Shown: one piece after another, positions 35,990-44,069 of the stretch
Position numbering within the stretch: the stretch's first letter is position 1
Layout: each line of letters opens with the position of its first letter
DNA from: Bryobacteraceae bacterium
GTDB lineage: Bacteria; Acidobacteriota; Terriglobia; Bryobacterales; Bryobacteraceae
Assembly: GCA_029975915.1 (NCBI GenBank)
Contig: JARKOC010000250.1
Location: forward strand, 1-64,000
Length of the DNA stretch: 64,000 bases
Reading direction: 5' to 3'
The notes under the pieces: model-generated
Database searches by the model: none
The model's input: only the letters and a program-made list of their open reading frames with translations
What the model was told of the DNA's origin: nothing
Program-made: the position numbers and the translations under genes

Positions 35990-38104
35990 ATGCCATTGCG
36001 ATCGATTGGCTTACTGCTTCTTTCAGCGATATCTCCGATCACGGGATGGGCGCAGAGTTCGGTGCCCACGTTCGACTTCGCGGCTGGAACCGGCCGGTTC
36101 ACATTTCTCGGAAGCGATCCGGCCAAGGGCGGCACAACGTCCATTCCGACTGTGCTTATTCCCATCACGCTGACATTCGAAGCCGGGAAAGCCGCTGGCA
36201 AGCCTATCCAGATGGATGCTGCGCGGCACGTGACGCGGATCATGCGTTCTCCGGTTTTCGCGCAATTTGCCTTCCCGTCAGGCGGGACGACCCAGTTCGC
36301 GGACGCCATGCTCAGGACGATGTTTGCCCAATCTGGCGGCTGGCACACGTTGTTCGGCGCGCCTGACGTCAAGCCGCTCAGCATCACCGTCCCTGTGGGC
36401 TACGGCTATGTTCTCCATTCGAAGAGCTCAGGCCGGTCATTTGCAGTGGCCGATGTCGAATTCCTTCAGCGCGAGATCTTTAAACAGATTCCGAAGCAAG
36501 AAGGCAAACTTGTTATCGCGGTGACCTTGAACACCGTGTACTATGCCCTGGGCGACGCCACCGTCTGCTGCTCCTGGGGAACCCATGGGGTGGATTCGGC
36601 CACGGGCAATTCGTTTGTGCTCGGCTCGTACCTGCACGACGCCCCACCGGTCGTGCAGGACATGGATATCCAGCCTCTCACGCAGCAGATCGCCGCCTTC
36701 GTGAAAAACCCGTTACGGGACCCGCTGATTCAAAGCCGGAGCGCCAAAGTCCCCGGCAATAGCTTTCCGGCCTGGATGCGTCCCGGGCTTGAAGGCAGTT
36801 GCGCCGGAACGGGGGCGACCTCGACCTACTTCCTGCTCGAACCAACCCACACCAACCCGAAGAACAACATCCCCGCATCCAAGAGCTTCACGGCGAAAAC
36901 TGGCGGAGGGGTCTACCATTTGCAGAACACGGCTTTGCTGCCATGGTATGTCGGGCCGGTTGAAGGTATTGGGAGCCAGTTCAGCTTCCCCGATCCCAAA
37001 GCACTGACAACACGCTCGACGCCATGCCCGGCTCGCGGGGGACGCGCTTCCGCCGGCGCCAGGCAACAGGGGATCCCGAGGCCGGCGGCCGAGCCCGCGC
37101 CGCGGACAGGCCCGGACAACGGCCACAAGCTGATCGGCTACTGGGCGGGTTACGGCTCAGCCAGTTCGACGTTCCCGCTAAGAGAGATCAACCCGCAATG
37201 GGACGTCATTCTGGTCGCGTTCTCGACGCCCGACCGGAATGCGCCGGAGGGAACGATGCAGTTCCGTCCGCCGGCGGGAATGCCTCCAGAGGAGATGAAA
37301 TCGGACATTGCGTACCTGAAACGTCTGGGGAAACTGGTGATGGTTTCGCTCGGAGGAGGCGGCCAGCATTTTACACTGGCCGACCCGAACAGAATCCCGA
37401 ACTTCGTCTCATCCGTCACGCGCATCGTGACCGAGTACGGCTTCGACGGAGTTGACATTGATTTCGAAAGCCCGTCGCTGTCCATCGCTCCAGGAGACAC
37501 CGACTTCCGCAATCCGACAACGCCATCCATAGTCAATCTGATATCGGCGCTCCGGCAGTTGAGGGACCACTTCGGGCCGGGTTTCAAGATCAGTCTGGTG
37601 CCGGAAGGAACGCAGATCCCGGCCGGTTATCCCAGCTACGGCGGGCAGTTCGGCTCCTACCTGCCCATCGCCCATGCGCTGCGCGATGCGCTCGTTTTCG
37701 TGGACACGCAAAGCTACAACACGCCACCGCTCCAGGGGCTTGACGGGGAGATTTACCAGCCCGGCACGGTGGACTACCACGCGGCGATGACCGAATTGTG
37801 GCTTCAGGGCTTCAACGCCGGCAGGGACCAGGGACGATTCTTCCCGCCCATGCCGGCGGAAAAGGTTGCCGTTGGCTTCCTGAATGGGGATACCACGCCC
37901 GCCATTGTGAGCCAGGCGATGGATTACCTGATCACCGGCAAGGCGCCTCCGGGTGTGAAATACCGTCTGCGCAGGCCAAGCGGATATCCGGGGCTGCTCG
38001 GCGCCATGTTCTGGACGATTGACGCCGATCGCCGCGCCAGCTACAACTACTCCAACTCGATCGGGCCGCAGTTGCACGGCTATCCTGCGCCTGCTACGAA
38101 GTAG
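35990..38104 (+). CDS. Secreted glycoside hydrolase family 18 (chitinase-like) with a large novel N-terminal domain
   Basis: A 704-residue exported protein: signal peptide of about 22 residues (ending TGWAQ), an unrecognised N-terminal domain of about 330 residues, a Pro/Ala-rich linker (about 350-380) and a GH18 catalytic module. The GH18 signature FDGVDIDFE is intact (Asp486, Asp489, Asp491, proton donor Glu493), preceded by VMVSLGGGG and followed by FVDTQSYNT and MFWTIDADRR. It would hydrolyse chitin or related N-acetylglucosaminyl polymers. The N-domain contains VYYALGDATVCCSWGTHGVD and seems unrelated to known chitin-binding modules. A hairpin follows the stop. Confidence 0.85.
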   Translation: MPLRSIGLLLLSAISPITGWAQSSVPTFDFAAGTGRFTFLGSDPAKGGTTSIPTVLIPITLTFEAGKAAGKPIQMDAARHVTRIMRSPVFAQFAFPSGGTTQFADAMLRTMFAQSGGWHTLFGAPDVKPLSITVPVGYGYVLHSKSSGRSFAVADVEFLQREIFKQIPKQEGKLVIAVTLNTVYYALGDATVCCSWGTHGVDSATGNSFVLGSYLHDAPPVVQDMDIQPLTQQIAAFVKNPLRDPLIQSRSAKVPGNSFPAWMRPGLEGSCAGTGATSTYFLLEPTHTNPKNNIPASKSFTAKTGGGVYHLQNTALLPWYVGPVEGIGSQFSFPDPKALTTRSTPCPARGGRASAGARQQGIPRPAAEPAPRTGPDNGHKLIGYWAGYGSASSTFPLREINPQWDVILVAFSTPDRNAPEGTMQFRPPAGMPPEEMKSDIAYLKRLGKLVMVSLGGGGQHFTLADPNRIPNFVSSVTRIVTEYGFDGVDIDFESPSLSIAPGDTDFRNPTTPSIVNLISALRQLRDHFGPGFKISLVPEGTQIPAGYPSYGGQFGSYLPIAHALRDALVFVDTQSYNTPPLQGLDGEIYQPGTVDYHAAMTELWLQGFNAGRDQGRFFPPMPAEKVAVGFLNGDTTPAIVSQAMDYLITGKAPPGVKYRLRRPSGYPGLLGAMFWTIDADRRASYNYSNSIGPQLHGYPAPATK

Positions 38105-38106
38105 CC

Positions 38107-38129
38107 CGAGAGCCACAGAGCGGCTCTCG
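38107..38129 (+). terminator. Hairpin downstream of the GH18 gene, without a T-run
   Basis: CGAGAGCC and GGCTCTCG form a perfect 8-bp stem with a 7-nt loop, 3 nt after the GH18 stop. No thymine run follows, so it may be a weak terminator or an mRNA-stabilising stem. Confidence 0.45.
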
Positions 38130-38142
38130 CGAACCGCGGGTG

Positions 38143-38148
38143 TATACT
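38143..38148 (+). promoter_or_regulatory. Candidate -10 box (TATACT) for the Tat-exported gene
   Basis: TATACT lies 22 nt before the ATG at 38171. With a start about 7 nt on, the leader would contain the AGGAGC ribosome-binding site, a normal arrangement. Confidence 0.4.
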
Positions 38149-38170
38149 GTTCGAAACCCAGGAGCTGACC

Positions 38171-39085
38171 ATGGATAATCCGATCGCGACCCAAGGAATC
38201 GGCCGCCGCCAATGGCTGGCCGCAGCGGCTGCTCCATTGGCTGGAGGACAGGCCCCGGCCCGAGCGCAGGGGGTCTTGCCCACAGCGGCCATCGGCAAGT
38301 TCCAAGTAACCCGTCTGGTTGCTGGATATAACCCGATTGGCGGCCATTCTCATGCGGTGCCGAAACTCAGCGCGCTCATGACCAACTGGTTCACGCCGGA
38401 GCGAACGCTGGAATACGCCTTGTCGTGTGAGAGGAACGGCATCAATACCTGGCAAGTCAGTGTTGACAAGAAAGTCTTCGGCGCACTCCGGGCGGCGCGG
38501 GAGCGGGGATCGAAGATCCAGCACATCTGTCTGATGCGAGACGAGACGCCCGAAATCTGGAAAGAGATTATTGACCTGAAGCCGATCGCCGTCGTACACC
38601 ACGGCGGCGTGACTGACCGCTTCTTCTACCGCGGCGAGCAGAGCAAGGTGAATGACTTCATCAAAAAGGCGCACGACCACGGTGTGATGGCCGGCGTTTC
38701 GTCACATGTGCCAGAACACATCGCCCGCGTGGAGGATTCCGGCTGGGCGCACGATCTTTATATGACGTGCCTCTACAACGTGGTTCGCCAACCGGAAAAG
38801 TTGAAGGAAGGGCTGGGAGACGTTCCAGTAGATGAATTGTTTCTACGAAACGACCCCGAACGAATGCTGAACGTCGTCAGGCAGGTGCGACGCCCCTGCC
38901 TCGCGTTCAAGGTGTTCGCGGCGGGCCGGTTGTGCAACAACAACGATTCGATGGAGAAGGCCATGCGGTTCGCATATGAGCGGCTCAAGCCGGGCGACGG
39001 CCTCATTGTCGGAATGTTCCCAATCCTCAGCGACGAGATCGCCCAGAACGCTGGAATGGTGAGGCGGATTCTGGCCGTGAGCTGA
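38171..39085 (+). CDS. Tat-exported protein of unknown function (TIM-barrel-like)
   Basis: A 304-residue protein with a twin-arginine signal (GRRQWLAAAAAPLAG, about residues 11-25) followed by AQG, so it is folded in the cytoplasm with a cofactor or metal before export. The mature part has a pattern of alternating strands and helices (VTRLVAGYNPIGGH, INTWQVSVDKKVFGALRAAR, PIAVVHHGGVTDRFF, GVMAGVSSHVPEHIARVED), like an aldolase or xylose-isomerase-type TIM barrel, with several His residues that may bind metal. I do not recognise the family. AGGAGC precedes the ATG at 38171. It is followed by another Tat-signal gene, the oxidoreductase at 39211. Confidence 0.7.
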   Translation: MDNPIATQGIGRRQWLAAAAAPLAGGQAPARAQGVLPTAAIGKFQVTRLVAGYNPIGGHSHAVPKLSALMTNWFTPERTLEYALSCERNGINTWQVSVDKKVFGALRAARERGSKIQHICLMRDETPEIWKEIIDLKPIAVVHHGGVTDRFFYRGEQSKVNDFIKKAHDHGVMAGVSSHVPEHIARVEDSGWAHDLYMTCLYNVVRQPEKLKEGLGDVPVDELFLRNDPERMLNVVRQVRRPCLAFKVFAAGRLCNNNDSMEKAMRFAYERLKPGDGLIVGMFPILSDEIAQNAGMVRRILAVS

Positions 39086-39210
39086 TCCGATCCAAAATCA
39101 ACCTTGCTCAGCCGATCCCGGGCCCCGTGCCGTCTGTCCGGGGAAGCAGTCTTCGCGGGCGAACACAACGACCGGCGATGGGATATGATTCGTCCACGGA
39201 GATCATACCC

Positions 39211-40452
39211 ATGCAGAACCCAGATTTGAGCCGTCGCTCTTTCGTCGCAGGGTCGATGGCCGCTCCGGCGGCGGTCCGTTCGTTGGCCGCCGCGAGCGAC
39301 CGCATCCGCGTTGCCAACATCGGTTGCGGGCGGCGCGGGCTACTAAAGGAACTCATCCAGCTCAAGGACAGCGCCAATATCGAGATCGCGGCCGTCTGCG
39401 ATACTTGGCGGCAGAAACGCGAGAGTGCGGCGGCCGAAGTAAAGGAGTTTACAGGGAAGGAGCCGTTGGCGACCGGCCAGTTCGCGGAGGTACTCGCGAA
39501 GAAAGATATCGACGCCGTGATCATAGGCACGCCAGACCATCTCCATTGCGCGATGCTGATCGATGCGATCAAGGCCGGCAAGGACGTGTATGTCGAGAAG
39601 CCGCTGGCTATGAATATGCGCGAGTTGGTCCGGGCCTACGATGCGGTGAAACGGTCGGACCGCATTGTTCAAATCGGCACGCAGATGCGGAGTTACCCGA
39701 ACTCCGGCGGAGCAAAGAAATTGATCGCCGCCGGTGAACTAGGAAAAATCCTCAAGGTGGAACAGGTTCGCAACGGTTACAGCCCATACTGGATGAGCTA
39801 CGGCGGCCAGAAATTCTTCGCGGAAAAACCCACCGAAGCCGACGTGGATTGGAAGGCCTTTCTGGGTGACCGGAAGGCGAGGCCGTTTGACGCGACCCAG
39901 TATCAAGGCTGGTATGGTTTCCGCGACTTCTCCCGTGGCCCCCACACGAATCTCATGGTGCACTTCATCGACCAGGTGCACTATGTCACTGGCGCCAGCA
40001 TTCCCCGGCGCGTTGTTGCGATGGGCGGCACGTACCGCTGGAAGGGCGCCTTTGATGCGCCGGATTCGGTTGAAGTCGTTCTCGACTACCCGGAGGATTT
40101 CCTCGTGCGCTACTGCACTGTGTTCGGCACGGGAGCAGGGAACTACGCCAAGTGGTTCGGCACACGCGGCACTTTGGACGCGAAGAGCTTTTCGCCAACA
40201 CAGAAGTGGTCAGTGTCGGGACAAGGATCGGGCGAGCCGGACCGCATAAGGGAGGATCTGGAGGTTGTGCCGGTGGAAACGCCGCACCACATGCAGAACT
40301 TCCTGGACTGCATCCGTACCCGGCAGCAGCCCATCGCGCCAATTGAAGCCGGTTATGCGCATTCAGTGGCGGTCATCATGGCCGATGAGGCGCTGATCAC
40401 CGGACGCCGGATGATCTACGATCCAGCGAAGCGCGACGTCGTGCCCGGCTGA
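39211..40452 (+). CDS. Tat-exported Gfo/Idh/MocA-family oxidoreductase
   Basis: A 413-residue protein with a Tat signal (SRRSFVAGSMAAPAAV) and a Gfo/Idh/MocA body: Rossmann fold from VANIGCGRRGLLKELIQLKD, the sugar-binding EKPLAMNMRELV motif, and the C-terminal catalytic region containing GPHTNLMVHFIDQVHYVTG. Tat-exported versions keep NAD(P) tightly bound, as in glucose-fructose oxidoreductase, and act in the periplasm. GGAGA precedes the ATG by 8 nt. It is convergent with the DegT-containing operon (stops only 4 nt apart), suggesting a functional link in oxidised or aminated sugar metabolism, which is inference. Confidence 0.85.
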   Translation: MQNPDLSRRSFVAGSMAAPAAVRSLAAASDRIRVANIGCGRRGLLKELIQLKDSANIEIAAVCDTWRQKRESAAAEVKEFTGKEPLATGQFAEVLAKKDIDAVIIGTPDHLHCAMLIDAIKAGKDVYVEKPLAMNMRELVRAYDAVKRSDRIVQIGTQMRSYPNSGGAKKLIAAGELGKILKVEQVRNGYSPYWMSYGGQKFFAEKPTEADVDWKAFLGDRKARPFDATQYQGWYGFRDFSRGPHTNLMVHFIDQVHYVTGASIPRRVVAMGGTYRWKGAFDAPDSVEVVLDYPEDFLVRYCTVFGTGAGNYAKWFGTRGTLDAKSFSPTQKWSVSGQGSGEPDRIREDLEVVPVETPHHMQNFLDCIRTRQQPIAPIEAGYAHSVAVIMADEALITGRRMIYDPAKRDVVPG

Positions 40453-40456
40453 TCCC

Positions 40457-41473
40457 TCATAACGCGCAAGCGATTCTCTCTCCGCCCCGGCGGCGGGATT
40501 CGAGCATCAACAACGCTAGCCGGACTGAACGGGCTGACTCCCCGGGCGGACACAGCGCCGGCTGAGCGCCAGTCCGGCAGCATTCGAGGAAGTATTCGAT
40601 TTCGGCCTGATAGAAGTCGGTCTCAAGGAGACGGGGCGTTTCCGAATCACCGCTGGCACGATAAAGTGTCGTGGGCCGCCCGGCCGAACTGTACTCTACG
40701 ACGCCGTTGTCGCCAACGACGGTGAACTCCATCGAGAACGGATAGGCTCCAGCATGGTGCCAGCCGCCGGTAACGGTCACGAATCCAATGCCGGGGTAGT
40801 GCAATTGAGCCAGGATGTTGTCGATCCCATGCGCCATGTCCTCGTGCCCCGTGGCCGAGACGGCCTCGGGGGCGCCAAACAGGTGAAGACACATGTCGAT
40901 GTCGTGGATGAGCAGGTCGAAGATACCACCTCCGCTCTTGGCCGAATCGAACTCCCAAGGGCCCCACCCGGGCACTGCACACCTGCGGCGGAAGAGCGCT
41001 GACCGGACCCGCCCAACGCTGCCGTCAAGCAAGAAGCGGCGAAGCGTCTGGTAGTCCGGCGAGAATCGCAGCACTTGGGCGGTCATCAGGATGCGACCGG
41101 CCTTCTTCGCTTCTTCGATCATCTGGTCGCACTGCTCTCCAGTGAGCGCCATCGGCTTTTCAACGAGAACGTGTTTGCCTGCACGGAGCAGTTCGACCGC
41201 GACCGGAGCGTGCAGGAACGTCGGCAGGCAGATATCGACTGCGTCGATTTCGGAATCTGCGGCAATCCCGTCCACACTCTGGTATTGCTTAAGGTTCGAG
41301 AAATCGAAGCTCTGCGCGGGTCCGCCCAAGTTGCCTTGAATGCCGCTCAGGTCGCCCGAAAGCCGTTTTTCGTCGACATCCATGACGGCTGCCAATTGCG
41401 CGCCGGGAATATTGGCAATGGCTTTCAAATGGGTTGACCCCATGAAGCCGAGGCCGATGACGCCGATTCGCAT
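40457..41473 (-). CDS. Gfo/Idh/MocA-family sugar or inositol dehydrogenase (cytoplasmic)
   Basis: A 338-residue dehydrogenase: MRIGVIGLGFMGSTHLKAIA begins the Rossmann fold, then DICLPTFLHAPVAVELLRAG, the conserved EKPMALTGEQC lysine motif, and FDLLIHDIDMCLHLFGAPEA carrying the catalytic Asp/His region. It lacks any signal peptide. The start at 41473 has AAGGAG at 7 nt. It is the last gene of the three-gene unit degT-gfo-gfo, 11 nt after the previous stop. Substrate is unknown; two different oxidoreductases plus an aminotransferase suggest a two-step oxidation with amination. Confidence 0.88.
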   Translation of the reverse strand: MRIGVIGLGFMGSTHLKAIANIPGAQLAAVMDVDEKRLSGDLSGIQGNLGGPAQSFDFSNLKQYQSVDGIAADSEIDAVDICLPTFLHAPVAVELLRAGKHVLVEKPMALTGEQCDQMIEEAKKAGRILMTAQVLRFSPDYQTLRRFLLDGSVGRVRSALFRRRCAVPGWGPWEFDSAKSGGGIFDLLIHDIDMCLHLFGAPEAVSATGHEDMAHGIDNILAQLHYPGIGFVTVTGGWHHAGAYPFSMEFTVVGDNGVVEYSSAGRPTTLYRASGDSETPRLLETDFYQAEIEYFLECCRTGAQPALCPPGESARSVRLALLMLESRRRGGERIACAL

Positions 41474-41484
41474 GGCAGTCTCCT

Positions 41485-42525
41485 TTACACCGCAATCGCG
41501 TGGCCGGTACGCGCCGAGTCGTAACACGCTGCGATCACCTTCTGGCTGCGAATACCGGCGTCCGCGCCCGGTTCGGGTTCCGATCCGCTCAGGATTGCAT
41601 TGCCGAACGATTCGATCTCGGCCATGTACATGTTGACTGGCGGGGGCGAGATGTCGACGCCGGCAGCGGCATCCCTGGATTGCGAGGCGTCGTAGCCACT
41701 CCCACTATCTTTCAGGATGGCGGTCATTTTGCCTTGGGCCGTCTGGCCGAGCGTGCCTTCGGCGATGATGCTTCCCCTGGAGCCGTGCAGTTCGAGCGTA
41801 TTCCGGCTGCCCTCGTCGGTGATGCAGAAAAATGTATCGACGGTGCCGAGAGCGCCCGAGGCGAATTCGAGCAGGGTAACGGCGCTGTCCTCGCTCTTGT
41901 AGTCATGCACTGAATTGCGGATAAAGCAACTCACGCGTGCAACGGGTCCGAGCAGCATCTCCAGAAGGTCAATGCAATGGCCGCCCATGTCGATGAGCGA
42001 CCCGCCGCCGCCGGTGGCGGGGTCCTGCCGCCATGCGCCCGGGATGGGCGGGTACCAGCAGGAAAGTTGCGCCCGAGCATAAACGATCTTGCCGAGCCGT
42101 CCCTGATCGATCAACTCCATTGCTGCCTTGTGCTGCGAATGGAAGCGCATCATCAGCGCAGCGCCTAAGCGCACGCCCGCTTCGCCTGCGGCGGCGGCCA
42201 TGCGTTCCGCCTCTGCGACGTTCATGCCGAGGGGCTTCTCGCAGAGAACGTGCTTTCCCGCTCGTAGGCACGCCAGCACATGTTCATAGTGGACGTTGGC
42301 CGGCGACGCGATATAGACGGCGTCGATTTCCCGCGCCAACAGGTCCTGGAGGCTTTCTGCGGCGGCCGTCCCAAACTGTCCCGCGACTGCAATGTTGGTC
42401 GCGCGGTCTATGTCGAACACGACGGCAAGACGGGCGTTTGCCGCTGTCATTATGCCCTCCGGGATCGTCCGGCGCCGTGCGATGCCGCCGGATCCGATGA
42501 CTCCCCACCTCACGATGTCAAGCAT
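41485..42525 (-). CDS. Gfo/Idh/MocA-family oxidoreductase
   Basis: A 346-residue oxidoreductase. WGVIGSGGIARRRTIPEGI opens the nucleotide fold, followed by AVYIASPANVHYEHVLACLRAG and CEKPLGMNVAEAERM, and GSLIDMGGHCIDLLEMLLGP holds the substrate-binding His. Its closest relatives are 'D-xylose/1,5-anhydro-D-fructose-type' dehydrogenases. The start lies in the last codons of the degT gene (8-nt overlap), and its ribosome-binding site GAGGAG is inside the degT reading frame, so translation is coupled. It is the middle gene of the aminotransferase operon. Confidence 0.88.
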   Translation of the reverse strand: MLDIVRWGVIGSGGIARRRTIPEGIMTAANARLAVVFDIDRATNIAVAGQFGTAAAESLQDLLAREIDAVYIASPANVHYEHVLACLRAGKHVLCEKPLGMNVAEAERMAAAAGEAGVRLGAALMMRFHSQHKAAMELIDQGRLGKIVYARAQLSCWYPPIPGAWRQDPATGGGGSLIDMGGHCIDLLEMLLGPVARVSCFIRNSVHDYKSEDSAVTLLEFASGALGTVDTFFCITDEGSRNTLELHGSRGSIIAEGTLGQTAQGKMTAILKDSGSGYDASQSRDAAAGVDISPPPVNMYMAEIESFGNAILSGSEPEPGADAGIRSQKVIAACYDSARTGHAIAV

Positions 42526-43807
42526 GGCTTCTCCTCTTCGAGTAGGCCTTGATCACCTTCACCAGCGCGGCCGCGATCTCCTGGCAGTTCTCCTCCGTGT
42601 AGGTCGGATAGGCGAAGCAGGTGAATGTGTGCTTCTCGTGCCAGAGGGCGTTTGGAACTTCCACTGCCGAATAGTCAACGCTGGATGGATTTGAGTACTC
42701 GGCGGAACGGAACGGGAACCCCGAACGCCCAAACGCGTTTCCCTCCTGGAAAGCCCGCTCCGTGTGGCACTGCGGCCAGAAAACTTTCCAGCACGGCGCC
42801 CCCTCGGCCCCGGCCGCGGCAACGAACTCCTGGATGGTACAGTCCATGCTCTCAATGTCCAGGGAAAACGCCATCACATACCAGCCATTGCGCCGCTCCG
42901 GCGTGTCTACCGGCAAGAACTTGACTTCATCCAGATCCTTAAGCGCGTCCACGATGATCCGCGCATTGCGCCGCCGCGCGGGCATGTTCCAGCCGTCAAT
43001 GCGGTCGAGTTCGGCCAGTCCGATGGCCGACTGCATTTCCGTCATGCGGTAGTTCCAGCCCACCATGTTGTGGATGTACGGCAGCTTCTGCTCCAGTTCC
43101 AGAAGGCTCAACCGTTGCTTGACGTCGTAACCATGATCGCGGAAACTGCGCGCCCGCCAGGCGACTTCTTCGTCATCGGTGGTGACCATTCCGCCTTCGC
43201 CGCCTGTAGTGAACGTTTTGTTCTGGCAGAAACTGCAGCCGGCAACGTGGCCGATCGAGCCGGTCTTCTTGCCCCTAAATTCGCCACCGTAGGCCTCAGC
43301 GTTATCTTCGACGACAAATAGGCTGTACTTCTTCGCCAGCGCCCATACCTTATCCATGTCGCAGACGTTGCCGTAGAGATGGACCGGCATGATGGCCCTT
43401 GTGCGCTCTGTGATCAGCCGCTCGGCGCTCTCCGTGCTGATGCAGTGGTCCTCCAGGTTAACGTCAGCGAAGCGCGGAATCGCTCCCGCCTGGACAACCG
43501 AAAAGCTGGATGCGATGAATGTGTAGCTGGGCACGATCACTTCGTCGCCTGGCCCGATACCGAGCGCGGCCAATGCGACGTGCAGCGCCGCAGTTCCGGT
43601 GGCGACGCTGATGGCATGCTTCGACCCCTGCCATTCGGCGAATCGACGCTCGAACTCCATGCCGCGCTTGCCGGTCCAGTAGTTCACCTTGCCGGAGCGA
43701 AGGACGTCCTCGACGTCCCGAATCGCCTTCTCGCTGAACTGCGGCCAGCCGGGCAGCTTCTGTGTCACTGCCCTCGCGCCTCCATTGATTGCCAGGTTTT
43801 CGCGCAT
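42518..43807 (-). CDS. DegT/DnrJ/EryC1/StrS-family PLP aminotransferase
   Basis: A 429-residue sugar aminotransferase. PLP features are present: SVATGTAALHVALAALGIGPGDEVIVPSYTF in the fold, FVVEDNAEAYGGEFRG with the Asp that contacts the pyridine nitrogen, and CSFCQNKTFTTGGEGGMV with the catalytic Lys. MVGWNYRMTEMQSAIGLAEL is the active-site border of the family. It transfers an amino group, usually from Gln or Glu, to a keto sugar or inosose. The unit continues with two Gfo oxidoreductases. GGAGGA precedes the ATG at 43807. A 14-bp palindrome lies 37-79 nt upstream and may regulate the unit. Confidence 0.88.
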   Translation of the reverse strand: MRENLAINGGARAVTQKLPGWPQFSEKAIRDVEDVLRSGKVNYWTGKRGMEFERRFAEWQGSKHAISVATGTAALHVALAALGIGPGDEVIVPSYTFIASSFSVVQAGAIPRFADVNLEDHCISTESAERLITERTRAIMPVHLYGNVCDMDKVWALAKKYSLFVVEDNAEAYGGEFRGKKTGSIGHVAGCSFCQNKTFTTGGEGGMVTTDDEEVAWRARSFRDHGYDVKQRLSLLELEQKLPYIHNMVGWNYRMTEMQSAIGLAELDRIDGWNMPARRRNARIIVDALKDLDEVKFLPVDTPERRNGWYVMAFSLDIESMDCTIQEFVAAAGAEGAPCWKVFWPQCHTERAFQEGNAFGRSGFPFRSAEYSNPSSVDYSAVEVPNALWHEKHTFTCFAYPTYTEENCQEIAAALVKVIKAYSKRRSHA

Positions 43808-43843
43808 ATTCTGTGTCCTCCATCCGGAACGATCGATGTTGGC

Positions 43844-43886
43844 TACACTAGGCCGCCAAGGCTCCTCGGTCCGGCGGCCTAGTGTA
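43844..43886. repeat. 14-bp perfect inverted repeat in the divergent aminotransferase/S15 intergenic region
   Basis: TACACTAGGCCGCC (43844-43857) pairs perfectly with GGCGGCCTAGTGTA (43873-43886) around a 15-nt loop. It lies between the divergent degT and S15 genes, so it is positioned like a bidirectional operator, or as a hairpin in either leader. Confidence 0.7.
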
Positions 43887-44069
43887 CGGGGTCACCGTCT
43901 CGCCGCCATGTTACTGCATCCGAGTGGCACTAGCCACGGCAACCACTTGAGTCCAAGGCTGGTCAGCGCTTGAGAAAGCCTCTGACTCGCCCACTGCTGT
44001 ATTATTCGGAGATTGCACTGCCCCTGGCGCAGGACTGAATCGAGCGCTGCTCAAGGGCTGGAGGCATTT

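Noticed and set aside
37409..38680. 423-residue open frame on the minus strand opposite the GH18 and Tat genes
   Set aside because: Spans two real genes and their intergenic hairpin and has no recognisable domain; an antisense shadow.
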